NCBI GenBank assembly: GCA_963810555.1
Contig: CAWENX010000014.1
Span: forward strand, 1-64,000
Reading direction: 5' to 3'
Source: G963677325 sp963810555
Lineage (GTDB): Bacteria > Bacteroidota > Bacteroidia > Bacteroidales > Prolixibacteraceae
Length of the DNA: 64,000 nucleotides
Shown: one piece after another, positions 1 to 9,870 of the stretch
Numbering within the stretch: the first letter of the stretch is position 1
Layout of the letters: every line of letters begins with the position of its first letter
Notes under the pieces: generated by a model
Databases searched by the model: none
Seen by the model: only the letters and a program-made list of their open reading frames with translations
Told to the model about the DNA's origin: nothing
Translations under genes and position numbers: made by a program

Positions 1-517
1 CTATCAAAGAAGATTTAGGAAAGGATATTTCAGGAAAAGGAACTTTTATTGTCTGTTCATTTCCATTCCCTTTTACCGTTGTTTTTGCAAAATAAAGAGA
101 CTTACCTGCATTTTTTGGCAAAGTCCAGGAGCCTCCTGCATTCCAGCTGCTTGCCAGGTTAAGGCCCATCTCAAGACCCAATTTACCTGCTTCCCTGACT
201 GCAAACCTGATGATCTTCAATGACTCATCACTCAGAAAAGCCGGTCCTCCCGGAATCATTGTATCCTGCCGGGGAACCCCGATCTCGAAGAAATCAAAAC
301 CGCCGATGCCCTTTTTCTTCATTTCAATGAACTCCTGTTTTGCGCTGATTGTATCTATATCGCCATTCAGACACCACCAGTAAACTTTAGGCTTTGCGGT
401 TCCGGTGGGTTTTAGAAAACCTTCTTTAAGGGTTTTATATTCTTTGCTCTCCTGAGAGTTCATACGTGAACAACCAAATAAGAGAGCCATGCATAATAAT
501 AAGATTATCTTTCTCAT
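1..517 (-). CDS. GH106-type alpha-L-rhamnosidase-like lipoprotein, N-terminal part (cut by window edge)
   Basis: The ATG is at 515-517 and the frame stays open to the window edge, so only about 172 residues are visible. The protein starts with MRKIILLLCMALLFGC, a lipoprotein signal with lipobox LFGC, so it is probably anchored to a membrane. The mature part resembles the start of the next gene: VYWWCLNG against AYWVWTNG, GIGGFDFFEIG against GLGGFDIFDVG, then PGGPAFLSDESL and SSWNAGGSWTLPK. These are N-terminal TIM-barrel motifs of GH106 rhamnosidase-like proteins. It is a tandem paralogue of the gene at 598-3612, which lies 80 bp upstream on the same strand, and they probably form one transcription unit. 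The exact substrate is inferred; linkage to pectin enzymes suggests rhamnogalacturonan. Confidence 0.8.
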   Translation of the reverse strand, partial: MRKIILLLCMALLFGCSRMNSQESKEYKTLKEGFLKPTGTAKPKVYWWCLNGDIDTISAKQEFIEMKKKGIGGFDFFEIGVPRQDTMIPGGPAFLSDESLKIIRFAVREAGKLGLEMGLNLASSWNAGGSWTLPKNAGKSLYFAKTTVKGNGNEQTIKVPFPEISFPKSSLI

Positions 518-597
518 TGTCTGATTAATATATTTGATTTTGTTTACTGTCTACTGATTACTTCTTAAGGTTTACTTATCACTGGTCACTTATTACT

Positions 598-3500
598 TTA
601 TTCATTCTCAACCTGCAAATCAATATGCAGTTCGACCTTATTTTCAAAAGTCAATCTGACTGGTCCCAGTAATCCGGATTCGAGTAAAGGCACATCTTTC
701 CAGAGGGGACCTTTTTTCAAAGGTCCGCCAAGATGTTTTATATTTGTATGAGTAAATCTTTTACTTTCAGGAAGCTTGCCATCACCAGTAAGCCTGTTTG
801 ACCATGTATTGGCTACCTCAACTATCAACAGATTTTTACCTGGTTTTAAAGCCTCAGTAACATCCGCCGTGAATGGATTTTTCCAGAGAATTCCAATTTG
901 CTTTCCATTAAGGTAAACATCAGAAATAAGCCTGACTTTACCTAAATCGAGATAAACACGATTTCCTCCTTTTATCAAATCTCCGTTGAAATCAAATTCT
1001 TTATAATAAGTTGCAATTCCGGAAAAGTATTTAATCCCGTCATCCGGATCATCAGTCCATGAAATAAGCTTCGGGAAAGTTTTGGATACCGGCGCACCCC
1101 ACCCATATGGAAAACGGATTTCCCAGGAACCAGTTATTTCAATCGGATCAGGTACTTTCTCTAAGTTTACCTTTTCACTTTTACCTTTTGCCGTTTGGAT
1201 AGTATAGGAACCTTCTTTTGAGCTTAAAAGTACATCTTTTTTATCTTTAAAAGTAAGGATATTAACAGGAACATCTTCTGTTTCAGATTTTCCTGCGGAA
1301 AGCGGGAATAATCTTTTATCACCCAATTTTACAGAAACAATATTATCCCCTTCAGCTTTCTTCCTGAATACAACGAATACAGAACCCTGGGGCTGCAGGG
1401 ATACAGGTACTTCAGTCCCGCCATCGACTGACCGGTAAACAGGACAATCGTGCATTTCACCTGTTTCAGGATTCCATAACTCAGGAGTCTTTCCTTTTAC
1501 GCGAAAAGTGCAGTCCACATTTTCACTTGTTTTATTTTTATTGATAACAAAATAAATATCCTCCTTATCTGTCTGACGATGAATATAATCCAGATCAGCA
1601 TTACCACTCTGGCTTACGAAACTGAAAATCCGGTCCGATACCTTTTTCCTTTAATATTTCACGCAGACTCCTCCCCCAGATAATTTTTCCCTTTCCGTAA
1701 ACATGCTCTTTTACATTTACACCATCACAGTTTCCCCAGATTTTATCTGCCAGTTTTCTTACCTGGTTGTCACGGTTGGGATAGTCAGTTAATCCGGTTG
1801 CCCCTGTTGGTTTGGCCCGACTACCGTAATACCCGATTTAACCAATTCATCTATTTTCTTTAAAACATCAAGATCAATACAACAGGTATCGGGTAAAGAC
1901 AACAATTCATATTTCATACCATCAGGCAATACAATTTTGCCGTTTTTAGCTGACATACGTGTCAGGATGACCTCCGGATTGGTTACATCATAGTCATAAC
2001 CATAACCGAGAGACGGATCAACGTGTTTTTCAGGAACATAATTATAACCGCGGTCACCGTAATAATAACAGACATCTCCTACAAAAAGTCCTTCACGTAA
2101 CAGATAACTGCAACGTGACAAATAATCCATGAAAGGTCTCACTTTCGGCCACCATACCCTTGTCGGTCCCATATTCGTCCCTGCATAATAGGACCATCCC
2201 GGAAGTCCGGCTTCAGGCGGATTGTGGGAATATGTATGAAAGGTAAGTCTGTTCATCCCCTCGCAGAAAAACCTGTCTGCAAGCGGTTTCAGATCACAGG
2301 GCCCTTCCTGCCAGAATATCCAGCTGGGAAAGGATTCCTGATCCACAATTTTCTTTCCGTATATATGCGCGGCACAAGCTATCTCCTTAACCAAAGATAT
2401 CGGGGAATCATACCAGAATTCTCCCCTTGGAATATCCAGTGCCCCGAGAGCTTTCAAAGCCTCAACCGGCACCGGTCCAGGTCCGCCGGATTCCGAACAA
2501 AGCTTAAGTCCATACTTATTCGATATCCTCGTGGCATTTTTATAATGGGCATCAACAATAAGGTCGCAAATTGTTTTCTTAAAATCATAATTGAACCGTT
2601 TGGTTATTTCATCATTCTGAAATGTCATTCCAAGCAGAACCGGCAGGTAGGGATTGATATTGTAACCGCGTCGTTTTAAAAATTCCTCCTGAAATTTCGG
2701 AGTCCAGCTTATCCCCCAAACTTCATAACTGCATAAATAAAGATATTTTAATGCCGTATTTTTAAAGCTTCCCATCTCAGGAAGCAGACTGTCTATTACT
2801 GACTGAAAGTGCATTTCCGTTGCTTCAGGATTAAAATGATCAATAACCAATCCCCCCGAATTCAGGCTGGGTGAATGAAGCATCTTACCTGTATTTGAGC
2901 ATATAAACCTTTCAATGACCCATTCACCTTCAGGAACATCCCATTTTAACATTCCGTCTTTGTCCATCAATCCGGAGAGGTCCTTAACCTTTGAAATATC
3001 TTTTATCACTTTATAGCCGGTTTTCGGATAGGCTATCACTGCGACCTCCTTATAGAAGGCAGGCATACCATCCGCACGCTTCGGAGCATTTTCCGGAACT
3101 TTCGGGAAAGGTAATTTATCCGAATAATGCATCGGTCCTTTTACAGTGACAGGACTTGATGGATACAGGGCCATATTTGCATATTTCGGTGTAACCCAGG
3201 AACCTCCTGCATTCCAACTGCTTGAAGCAATCAGACCTATTCCTAAGCCCAATCGTCCCGCTTCTTTTACTGAATAATTAATGGCTTCGACAGATTCTTT
3301 ACCAAGGAAAGCGGGACCAGCAGGAATTTCCCCTTTCTCCGGAAACCTCTCGCCGACATCGAAAATATCAAATCCGCCAAGACCTTTAGACTTAAGCTCT
3401 TCAAGGTCTTTAGTTAAAACCGAATAGTTGACATTGCCGTTTGTCCATACCCAGTAAGCCCAAGGGCGAACAGAGGTTGGCGGATCGATAAATCCTTCAG

Positions 3501-3612
3501 ACAGCGATTCCCGGTTTCCAAGCCCAGAATCCTGACCATATATGTAATTAACTACAAAAAAGCCGATAACTAATGCAATTATCAATCTGATCCTTTGTGA
3601 GAAATTTTCCAT
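598..3612 (-). CDS. GH106-type alpha-L-rhamnosidase-like protein, reading frame broken twice
   Basis: Two open frames, 1789-3612 (607 codons) and 598-1518 (306 codons), lie in the same frame. The stretch between them reads on in another frame without stops (LTDYPNRDNQVRKLADKIWG, then KEHVYGKGKIIWGRSLREIL). A missing base in TTT at 1811-1813 and an extra base in AAAA at 1625-1628 would each correct the frame, and the repaired protein is 1004 residues, normal for GH106. The N-terminus has a hydrophobic signal ending near YGQDS. The first half carries GH106 barrel motifs (AYWVWTNGNVN, SSWNAGGSWVTPK). The last part (ITGSWEIRFPYGWGAP, YFSGIATYYKEF, VYLDLGKVRLISDVYLNGKQ) is a GH2-like sugar-binding beta-sandwich. 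Likely removes terminal L-rhamnose from plant polysaccharide. Both breaks sit in homopolymers, so sequencing error is as likely as real decay. Confidence 0.82.
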
Positions 3613-3826
3613 TTGTAATCCTCCGGATGAACTTTTTTAGCCTGGTCCTAAATGTGGGTGATCATAAATAACTCCTGATCTTAAATATATCGCCAAAGTA
3701 TAAACTTATTTGCTTGTCACCAAACTACAATAATTTTTCTCTAAATTATCCTTAAATGTTTAAAGGCAAAATCAAAACAAAAAATTCATGGTAGAGACGC
3801 GGCATGCCACGTCTCTACAGAGAATA
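3613..3826. other. Intergenic gap between GH28-like and GH106-like genes
   Basis: Noncoding and AT-rich. It contains the hairpin at 3791-3818. On the minus strand there is a TATACTTTG-like sequence (3694-3702) with a TTTG 18 bp upstream (3721-3724). This resembles a Bacteroidota promoter with one extra spacer base in the -7 element, but is too imperfect to call. Confidence 0.35.
3791..3818. repeat. 28-bp GTAGAGAC-type palindrome
   Basis: Arms GTAGAGACGCGGCA and TGCCACGTCTCTAC pair with one mismatch. It lies between the GH106 and GH28 genes on the minus strand. It is one of seven related palindromes in this window and could act as a terminator-like hairpin or be a dispersed REP-type element. 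Confidence 0.7.
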
Positions 3827-5272
3827 TCATTTGAAGACAACATGATAAGCAAATGGCTCCACAACCAGATTTGCCTCCTCCGCATTTCTGATCAATTTTC
3901 CGTTTATTCTCAGATTTTCAAAATAAACCGAATCAACAAATCTCTTTTCATCGTAACCTTTAATAAGATTTGCATTCCTGTTCGGACCATTGTAGGAAAT
4001 ATTGATAAACCGTATATTTTTGATACAATTCCCCGGCGTTGAAACATAACGGTTCGTTTCTATCCGGATATTGAACAAATCGCTGAGAGTGAAATCATCA
4101 ACATTCACATCTTTAAAAGTGATATCGCGGATCAGCTGATCACCGCTGTTTGTGATGCCGAAAGCTCCCCACCATTCTTTTCCAGGACAATTCAGTTCCA
4201 ACACCTCATTTTTTTCAAAATTTACATTTTCTGTAACGGATCCATTTGCCTCAGGTCCGATTAGTATGGCATGGGCCGCATCAGACCAGAAAATGCTGTT
4301 GGTGATGGATATATTGCGATTCGGTTCAGTGCCCCTGGCTTTAATTGAAATGCAATCATCCCCGTTGCGGATAAACACATCATTGATAACAACATCCTGG
4401 CAGGATACAACATCGATACCATCAGAATAAATGACATCATTCAGAATCTTTATGTTGTTAATCTTTATATGATCACTCCCTGTCGGCACGACCGTCCATT
4501 GCTGTGAATCAACAATAAATATCCCGTTAATGGTCACATTACTTGAATTTGCTATCCTTATCATCCGTGTTCTGTCTGAGGCACTGTGCATTGAGTTGTC
4601 AAGAATCCCTCTTCCTGTAATTTTCACATTCCCGGCATTGTTTACCTGGATTGACCCTCTCACTACTGCTCCGCCTGCTATATACAAAGTCTGATCATCC
4701 TTTAAGGTGATGGGACCCGTCTCATGAATACCTGGTCCATAGTAAATAACTCCCGTATCCCCTTTCCCTGGAGGATTTATTTCAATAGGATTGGCAAAAA
4801 CCTGGAGATTATTATAAATATCGCCGTTAAATTCTACCGAAAGCTTTATTGGCTTATCCAGAAAAAATGAAACCGAATTACCATTCTTTGTATACTTAAT
4901 CCCAAAGGAGGATGGCCTGATCCTGACATTGCTTATCTGTCCCTCATTCTTCGTTACCTTTACTTCAATCTTCTTCGAAAAATCCGAATCGAAATAAACA
5001 TAGGAAGTATGATAAACATTCGGCCTTCCGACCTCGGCGTCATATTCATACAAATTTTTCCATTCCCCTCCCGTTTTCCTGACCAGTACAGTATAATCAT
5101 TATTATGGGGCAGGCCTTGCGGCACATCATAAATAATGAGGCTTTTATCCCTCGTATCAGCCCGGGCAGAAGTTCCCGGCCAAAGCAATCCCGTAAGAAG
5201 AAGGATTATGGAAATAAAAAATACTTTACCCATCCCAATCTTTTCAAAATTATTGGCCATTACTCTGTTCAC
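3827..5272 (-). CDS. GH28-like polygalacturonase-family right-handed beta-helix hydrolase
   Basis: A 481-residue protein with an N-terminal signal segment (VFFISIILLLTGLLWPG, cleavage probably after ARA), so it is exported. Repeated short strand-turn motifs (VKITGRGILDNS, VTINGIFIVDSQQWT, IKINNIKILNDVIYSDGIDV, VVINDVFIRNGDDCISI) are typical of the pectinase beta-helix. The GH28 double aspartate is present as NGDDC near residue 305. The usual NTD, GHG and RIK motifs are altered to SDGID, AHAILIG and NIRIE. It is therefore probably an atypical GH28 enzyme acting on rhamnogalacturonan or decorated galacturonan rather than plain polygalacturonan. Met1 opens the frame; Met6 or Met14 are possible alternative starts. 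It lies between the rhamnosidase and isomerase genes on the same strand. Confidence 0.8.
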   Translation of the reverse strand: MNRVMANNFEKIGMGKVFFISIILLLTGLLWPGTSARADTRDKSLIIYDVPQGLPHNNDYTVLVRKTGGEWKNLYEYDAEVGRPNVYHTSYVYFDSDFSKKIEVKVTKNEGQISNVRIRPSSFGIKYTKNGNSVSFFLDKPIKLSVEFNGDIYNNLQVFANPIEINPPGKGDTGVIYYGPGIHETGPITLKDDQTLYIAGGAVVRGSIQVNNAGNVKITGRGILDNSMHSASDRTRMIRIANSSNVTINGIFIVDSQQWTVVPTGSDHIKINNIKILNDVIYSDGIDVVSCQDVVINDVFIRNGDDCISIKARGTEPNRNISITNSIFWSDAAHAILIGPEANGSVTENVNFEKNEVLELNCPGKEWWGAFGITNSGDQLIRDITFKDVNVDDFTLSDLFNIRIETNRYVSTPGNCIKNIRFINISYNGPNRNANLIKGYDEKRFVDSVYFENLRINGKLIRNAEEANLVVEPFAYHVVFK

Positions 5273-5337
5273 GAAATTAAAGAATAGTATACAAAGTTTA
5301 TTTTAAAATTCCTTAATTCTTTAATTCTTTAATTACT

Positions 5338-6813
5338 TTACCGGTCGCTGATCACTGTATACTCGACTCCCAGGTATCTTGCAATCTTTGTGAGGGTTGA
5401 GGCATGATGCCCGATTCCCAGAGCAAAATGGTGAGTAGGCCCTTCACTGATCCAGCGTTTAAGGAAGGTTCTGACGTCCGGTTTGAAAAATCCTCTTGTG
5501 TTGGTATTCCCTGTCGGAGGTATAGGCCCACGGACCGATTCTCCTTCGGCAATGATAAATTTCATCTTACCCTCAGCAGTAGAGTTGATTGACATCATTG
5601 TAATAGGCCCTTCCTTGATCTTGAATTCCACACCGGCCCCGAATCCAGGCTTACCATGATACTTCTTCAGGCTTCTGAGAACTGGTTTACCTTCTGCAAT
5701 AGTTATATTGTGAGGACCATCGTGTCCTACAAGCACAAATCCTTCTCTGAAATCGACAGGATGGTATTCAGCAAAACTGCCTCCGATTCCCAGCCGGTCA
5801 AATATAAAGAGCGAAATCAGGGTTTTAAGATCAGATTCACCGCACATCGGAATATGTTCAGCCGTCAGCAAAGAGTTACCAACAATCAGATTAGACATCA
5901 ACTCACGTTCTGAACTACCGTCAGGACCATCATAATAATAAGCCAGTCCATCAATCTGCTGTTCTTTGATAAAATTCTTCAAAGCTACAGCAGCTTTTGC
6001 CGCTACCCTCAGATCAGCATCTGTAAGCTTCATGGAAATAGGATCGGATACAGGATCAGGTGTATCAAAAAACGCAAGAATCTGCTTTGATATTTTCTCC
6101 AGTTCCTCTTCAGACACCTTCTGGTAACAGTCATTTAATTGATTAGCCTCACACTGAACGATATGGCATCCAAAATTGGAAGTTAACATCGTGGGATCAG
6201 AATGCATATCCAACATGGCATTTATTGGGTGACCTATATGACCGAAGTGCGCATTTTTCAGGCCGTGCAACACTTTAGCAATCCGGCAGTATTCCTCTAT
6301 TTCCTTTTCAGCCTCAGGATCATTATAAAGCGTGCCGATGATCAGATCAGGCACCTTTTTCCCCATACGAACGGCTACGCCGGCAAATTCAGGCATGGCG
6401 CAGATATCATCGTTGGCAAGCTGCATGTGAGTCGAAGCCTTGCTGTAATCCAATCCCTGTAATGGCTGAAGCGCTACCATAACGATCGGGATGTTAACAG
6501 TTTTCATGATGATCCCGAATGTACCTGAAGTCGCGTAGGTTAGCATATCGCAAAACAAAAGATCCAGATTTGCTGCCTCAATCATTTTTAAAACTTCATA
6601 AGCCTTTGCAGGAGTATCGATCATTGGAAATTCAATAACCCTTACACCGCAGTCGGGTATTTTGCGGATAAACTCTGCCTGCTTTTCAATCAGTTCATCC
6701 AGCAAACCTGGAAACTGTTCCCAATATTTGTAATATCCGACGCCGAATACTCCGATTCGGGCCATGTTATCCTTTTCACCATTTGAAAAATCCCGTTTCT
6801 CTAATTGATTCAT
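5338..6813 (-). CDS. L-arabinose/L-fucose isomerase family protein
   Basis: A 491-codon cytoplasmic protein with the fold of the arabinose and fucose isomerases. It shows an N-terminal Rossmann-like region (MARIGVFGVGYYKYWEQFPG), a GHIGHPINAMLDM segment, a YYYDGPDG segment, CGESDLKTLISLFIFDRLG and a C-terminal HHFALGIGHH. Members of this family interconvert aldoses and ketoses with a divalent metal; the histidines and acidic residues in these segments are candidate ligands. Substrate cannot be read from sequence. The start may be the ATG at 6763-6765 (codon 17), because homology-like sequence begins at MARIGVF. It sits between the GH28-like enzyme and the MFS transporter, suggesting that it handles a sugar released by the upstream hydrolases. 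Confidence 0.72.
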   Translation of the reverse strand: MNQLEKRDFSNGEKDNMARIGVFGVGYYKYWEQFPGLLDELIEKQAEFIRKIPDCGVRVIEFPMIDTPAKAYEVLKMIEAANLDLLFCDMLTYATSGTFGIIMKTVNIPIVMVALQPLQGLDYSKASTHMQLANDDICAMPEFAGVAVRMGKKVPDLIIGTLYNDPEAEKEIEEYCRIAKVLHGLKNAHFGHIGHPINAMLDMHSDPTMLTSNFGCHIVQCEANQLNDCYQKVSEEELEKISKQILAFFDTPDPVSDPISMKLTDADLRVAAKAAVALKNFIKEQQIDGLAYYYDGPDGSSERELMSNLIVGNSLLTAEHIPMCGESDLKTLISLFIFDRLGIGGSFAEYHPVDFREGFVLVGHDGPHNITIAEGKPVLRSLKKYHGKPGFGAGVEFKIKEGPITMMSINSTAEGKMKFIIAEGESVRGPIPPTGNTNTRGFFKPDVRTFLKRWISEGPTHHFALGIGHHASTLTKIARYLGVEYTVISDR

Positions 6814-7225
6814 GATTATTACCTTAGTTAAATTTTATTTTTTATTAATTGAGTTTCCTGAATAATGCTGATTATTTCCAATTACACTGAAAATCTTGAG
6901 AAATTTATCATATCACCCCTTCGGGGTTGGATGTCCTCTTTTATCAATCACACTATAATCATAACATCCCTTCGGGATTATTTTACAGAATAATCCTCTG
7001 ATATCCTTTAACCACTTTATTCTCCTTTAATTGAACGACAACGTTGTAATAATTACAGTGCGAACCTTCTTTCTTCTTTTTTAATTTCTTCAATTCCCTC
7101 AATTAAACCCGAAGGGTTGAAATGATTGTAGATACGAATTTCAAATTAAAACCCGAACCCCGAAGGGGTGACATAAGATACAAATTATCCTGTATAATCA
7201 CAATTTCTTGTATTTCTCTCCAAAA
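6814..7225. repeat. Intergenic region with CCCTTCGGG / CCCGAAGGG repeat words
   Basis: The 412-bp gap has no credible gene. It carries four short palindromic words: CACCCCTTCGGGGTTGG (6914-6930), CATCCCTTCGGGATT (6965-6979), AACCCGAAGGGTTGA (7106-7120) and ACCCCGAAGGGGTGAC (7157-7172). The first two and last two are in opposite orientation, so the whole stretch can fold. The same words recur at 46263-46430. Confidence 0.6.
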
Positions 7226-8488
7226 TCACGCAAATGCCTTCAACAACTTCAGCTTCGGAATGAATACTACAAATACAATAAAAGAGACCAGGTACATCGA
7301 TCCCGCATACCACCAAACCGGGGCATATGAATATATCGAAACAATGTATCCGATCAGCGTATTGATCACAACCGCGGAAATTGCGCCGGCAGTCCCTCCC
7401 ATCCCGACAATTGTTGAAGTTGCAGTCTTTCCGAACGTATCGCTGATAGCTGTAATGTAATTGGTAATCCAGAACCCGTGAGCAAAAAAGGCTAAGGTCA
7501 TAATTACAATCACCCATTCGGCTGATGGCATTAATTCTACAAAGAGGGCCGGTAATGTCAACAGGGCAGATATACCCATGATCATCTTCCTGGCATAATT
7601 CAGATTTGACTTTTTCTGAAAAATAAGATCTGAAAACCACCCCCCGAGCATATTCGATATGGCCATAACAAGAAAAGGTATCCCGTACAGCTTGCCAATC
7701 TGTTCAAAATTGCTTCCCCTCGTTTCAGCGAGGTATTTCGGAATCCAGAACATGTAAAAATAGAGGACGGGGTCAAAAAGGAACCTCATAATGATAAAAA
7801 CCCACGTTTCCTTTATTCTCATCAGCTGCCCCAAACTTACATGCTTTTTCTTTGAAGGAGTTGCCCTGGATATTTCCGCTTCAGCCTGAGCCTCCGCTTC
7901 AGCTTTTTTATTGTACTTTTTCCTTGAAACCAGCAGCCAGATGATAACCCACAATGCGCCAAGCACTCCTGTTAAATAAAAGAGTCCCCGCCAGCCCATA
8001 ATATTTATCAGGAAATAACACAAAGGAGGCGCTATGGCCGCTCCTACTCCTGCGCCGCCAATCGATATCCCATTAGCCAGTGCCTGCCACTTTTTAGGCA
8101 CCCATTCAACCACAGCCTTGATAGCGCCTGGAAATGCCCCCCCTTCTCCTACACCAAGAAAGAAACGAAATATGCCAAAATGTGCGGCACCGCCAGCCAT
8201 CCCATGCAGACCGCTGGCTAATGACCAAATACCGACTGAAGCAGCCAGACCAGCCCTGCTCCCGTAACGGTCGATCAGAATACCTGCCACAGTGAACATA
8301 ATAGCATAACCGACTAAAAAGCCTGTGGTGAGATACCCGTAGGCTATATCGGAAATGGGTATTTCTTCCTTTATATTTACAACGGCAACCGACATTACCT
8401 GCCTGTCAAGAAAGTCCAAAGCGGTTGCCCCAAATGCCATTATGACTATAATCCAGGGAATATATTGGTAAAGTTTGGTCGTTTTCAT
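7226..8488 (-). CDS. MFS transporter, ACS (hexuronate/galactonate) type
   Basis: A 420-residue membrane protein with 12 predicted hydrophobic segments. It has the N-terminal DFLDRQVMSVAVVNIKEE, the loop motif GILIDRYGSRAG, then RFFLGVGEGGAFPGAI and the long cytoplasmic loop rich in Lys, Ala and Glu between helices 6 and 7. These match the anion:cation symporter family, which includes hexuronate (ExuT-like) and galactonate carriers. It probably imports a sugar acid released from pectin across the inner membrane. It is transcribed divergently from the GntR regulator, and a strong promoter lies in the shared gap, so GntR control is likely. Confidence 0.85.
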   Translation of the reverse strand: MKTTKLYQYIPWIIVIMAFGATALDFLDRQVMSVAVVNIKEEIPISDIAYGYLTTGFLVGYAIMFTVAGILIDRYGSRAGLAASVGIWSLASGLHGMAGGAAHFGIFRFFLGVGEGGAFPGAIKAVVEWVPKKWQALANGISIGGAGVGAAIAPPLCYFLINIMGWRGLFYLTGVLGALWVIIWLLVSRKKYNKKAEAEAQAEAEISRATPSKKKHVSLGQLMRIKETWVFIIMRFLFDPVLYFYMFWIPKYLAETRGSNFEQIGKLYGIPFLVMAISNMLGGWFSDLIFQKKSNLNYARKMIMGISALLTLPALFVELMPSAEWVIVIMTLAFFAHGFWITNYITAISDTFGKTATSTIVGMGGTAGAISAVVINTLIGYIVSIYSYAPVWWYAGSMYLVSFIVFVVFIPKLKLLKAFA

Positions 8489-8517
8489 TATCTTAACGCA
8501 CTAAGTGAATGATCAAG

Positions 8518-8549
8518 CAAATATAAGTAAGGGTTTTTTAATAAACAAA
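8518..8549 (-). promoter_or_regulatory. Bacteroidota-type promoter of the MFS gene
   Basis: Read on the minus strand, TTTG (8546-8549), a 20-bp spacer and TATATTTG (8518-8525) match the Bacteroidota -33 TTTG and -7 TAnnTTTG elements. Transcription would start near 8511, about 23 nt upstream of the MFS start codon. The element lies in the divergent gap next to the GntR gene, where an operator would be expected. Confidence 0.7.
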
Positions 8550-8591
8550 ACTTATTCTCTTATCTTTACACTGTCTAAATCCATTCAGGAA

Positions 8592-9347
8592 ATGAATGTT
8601 CCCAAATATCTGGAAATCAGTAATGAAATAATACGCAGCATTGAAGCCGGCGAGTATCTTCCCGGCGATAAAATACCTTCGGAAAATGAGCTGATAAAAA
8701 AATATAAGACCAGCAATACCACAGCGAGGAAAAGTCTTCTTGAGACCGAATTGAAAGGATGGGTCACCCGCATCAAAGGAAAAGGGACATTTGTTCTCAA
8801 CCGGTCTGAAGACAAACATCTGACAAGACAATTGGGATCGATCTATGCGACACGGATGGGCTTTGACGAAAACCTCAAACATGAGGGATTTTCACCTAAA
8901 AATATCATCCTTGAGAAAACAATCCTCGAAGCAGGCATCTCAGCCGATATTGGCGGGCGACGTTTTATCATTGACGGGCCTGTCCTGAAAGTTCATATTC
9001 TGCGATATTCAAACGATATCCTGATGAAAGATGAAACAAGATATATCTCGCTCACCATCTGCCCGAAAATCAACCTGAAGGAACAGTATAAACCCCATTT
9101 CAAAATATACGAGGATGATTATGGTCTGATTCTGGAAGACATCAGGCAGAGCATCAGCGTTGCCATACTTCAGCCCGAATCTCCCGATAATTATTTCGAA
9201 ACCGGTTCACCTCTGGCCGTCTTTATTCTTGACGGGGCAATATTCAGCAACGGCAGCAAAGTGGTCGAGATCGAAAAGTCTTTTTACCGCGGCGACAAAT
9301 ACAAATTTTCTCTCAACACCCGGCCGGATGTAAAAGAAAGCAAATAA
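8592..9347 (+). CDS. GntR-family transcriptional regulator with UTRA effector domain
   Basis: The frame is open from 8505, but the winged-helix domain begins at the ATG at 8592 (MNVPKYLEISNEIIRSIEAG), and the upstream part overlaps the divergent promoter, so I place the start here (251 residues). The HTH is typical of GntR: GDKIPSENELIKKYKTSNTT followed by ARKSLLETEL and KGKGTFVL. The C-terminal part, about residues 90-245, fits a UTRA ligand-binding domain of the HutC subfamily. It is divergent from the MFS transporter and the hydrolase operon. Known relatives are repressors released by a sugar phosphate or sugar acid; the ligand here is inferred only from context. A weaker -7 like sequence TATCTTTA lies at 8561-8568. 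Confidence 0.85.
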   Translation: MNVPKYLEISNEIIRSIEAGEYLPGDKIPSENELIKKYKTSNTTARKSLLETELKGWVTRIKGKGTFVLNRSEDKHLTRQLGSIYATRMGFDENLKHEGFSPKNIILEKTILEAGISADIGGRRFIIDGPVLKVHILRYSNDILMKDETRYISLTICPKINLKEQYKPHFKIYEDDYGLILEDIRQSISVAILQPESPDNYFETGSPLAVFILDGAIFSNGSKVVEIEKSFYRGDKYKFSLNTRPDVKESK

Positions 9348-9414
9348 ACTTTAAATGCTTCTTCCTTAGCCAGTCCCTCCTCAAGAAAATATTTCCCATA
9401 TACCACTCTCATAT

Positions 9415-9518
9415 TTGCTGTGTATTGTTTGTGCATTTACCGGGTACTTGCTGTGCATTATTAGCACAACGAATGCACAACAATAGCACAACAATAGCAC
9501 AGCAAGTGCACAGCAAAC
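9415..9518. repeat. Inverted array with 11-bp period (locus 1)
   Basis: Right half: GCACAAC at 9464, 9475 and 9486, then GCACAGC at 9497 and 9508, exactly 11 bp apart and separated by 4-nt spacers. Left half carries the complementary words at the same period: GCTGTGC at 9450, TTTGTGC at 9428 and GCTGTGT at 9417, with one degenerate unit at 9439. The symmetry centre is near 9460. Two other loci (47731-47869, 58520-58604) have the same design with different words. Confidence 0.85.
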
Positions 9519-9842
9519 CCCTTTCTGGTATCGTTATGGTAAAAGGATCAAAATATATTAAAATCGGGGAACAGACCGATTTTTTATATGGGATTTTTAC
9601 TCCGCTGACAATAAATCAGAATTGATAGGGTACGATCACCACCCGGATTCTTTCATCCTCTTATTCCTTCATTAGATTGGTGGTCAATTGATGAGTAAGT
9701 TCAAAAATTATTTTTGGTTAATCTTCTCTCCGGGTTTGGCAAAAATTCCGGGAAGAATAATTAATGCTGAAGAAATTGTCCCAAAGGGTACAAGAATTAT
9801 ATTAATTCTATACTTTTGAAGGTTATTCGAAATAGACATTAA

Positions 9843-9870
9843 GTACAAACGTGGCGTGCCGCGTCTCTAC
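9843..9870. repeat. GTAGAGAC-type palindrome, left arm degenerate
   Basis: GTACAAACGTGGCG pairs with TGCCGCGTCTCTAC apart from changes in the left arm. It lies 33 bp before the start codon of the epimerase-like gene, so transcription from the -7 like element at 9811 would place it in the mRNA leader. Confidence 0.6.

Noticed and set aside
2224..2679. 151-codon plus-strand frame opposite the rhamnosidase-like gene
   Set aside because: It lies wholly antisense to a well-supported GH106 gene and has no family features.
7185..7640. 151-codon minus-strand frame overlapping the MFS gene
   Set aside because: It is an alternative frame of the transporter gene; the transporter frame carries all membrane segments and motifs.
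9425..9625. 66-codon plus-strand frame downstream of GntR
   Set aside because: Most of it is translated repeat array (repeated AQQ/CTAN words), with no independent coding evidence.
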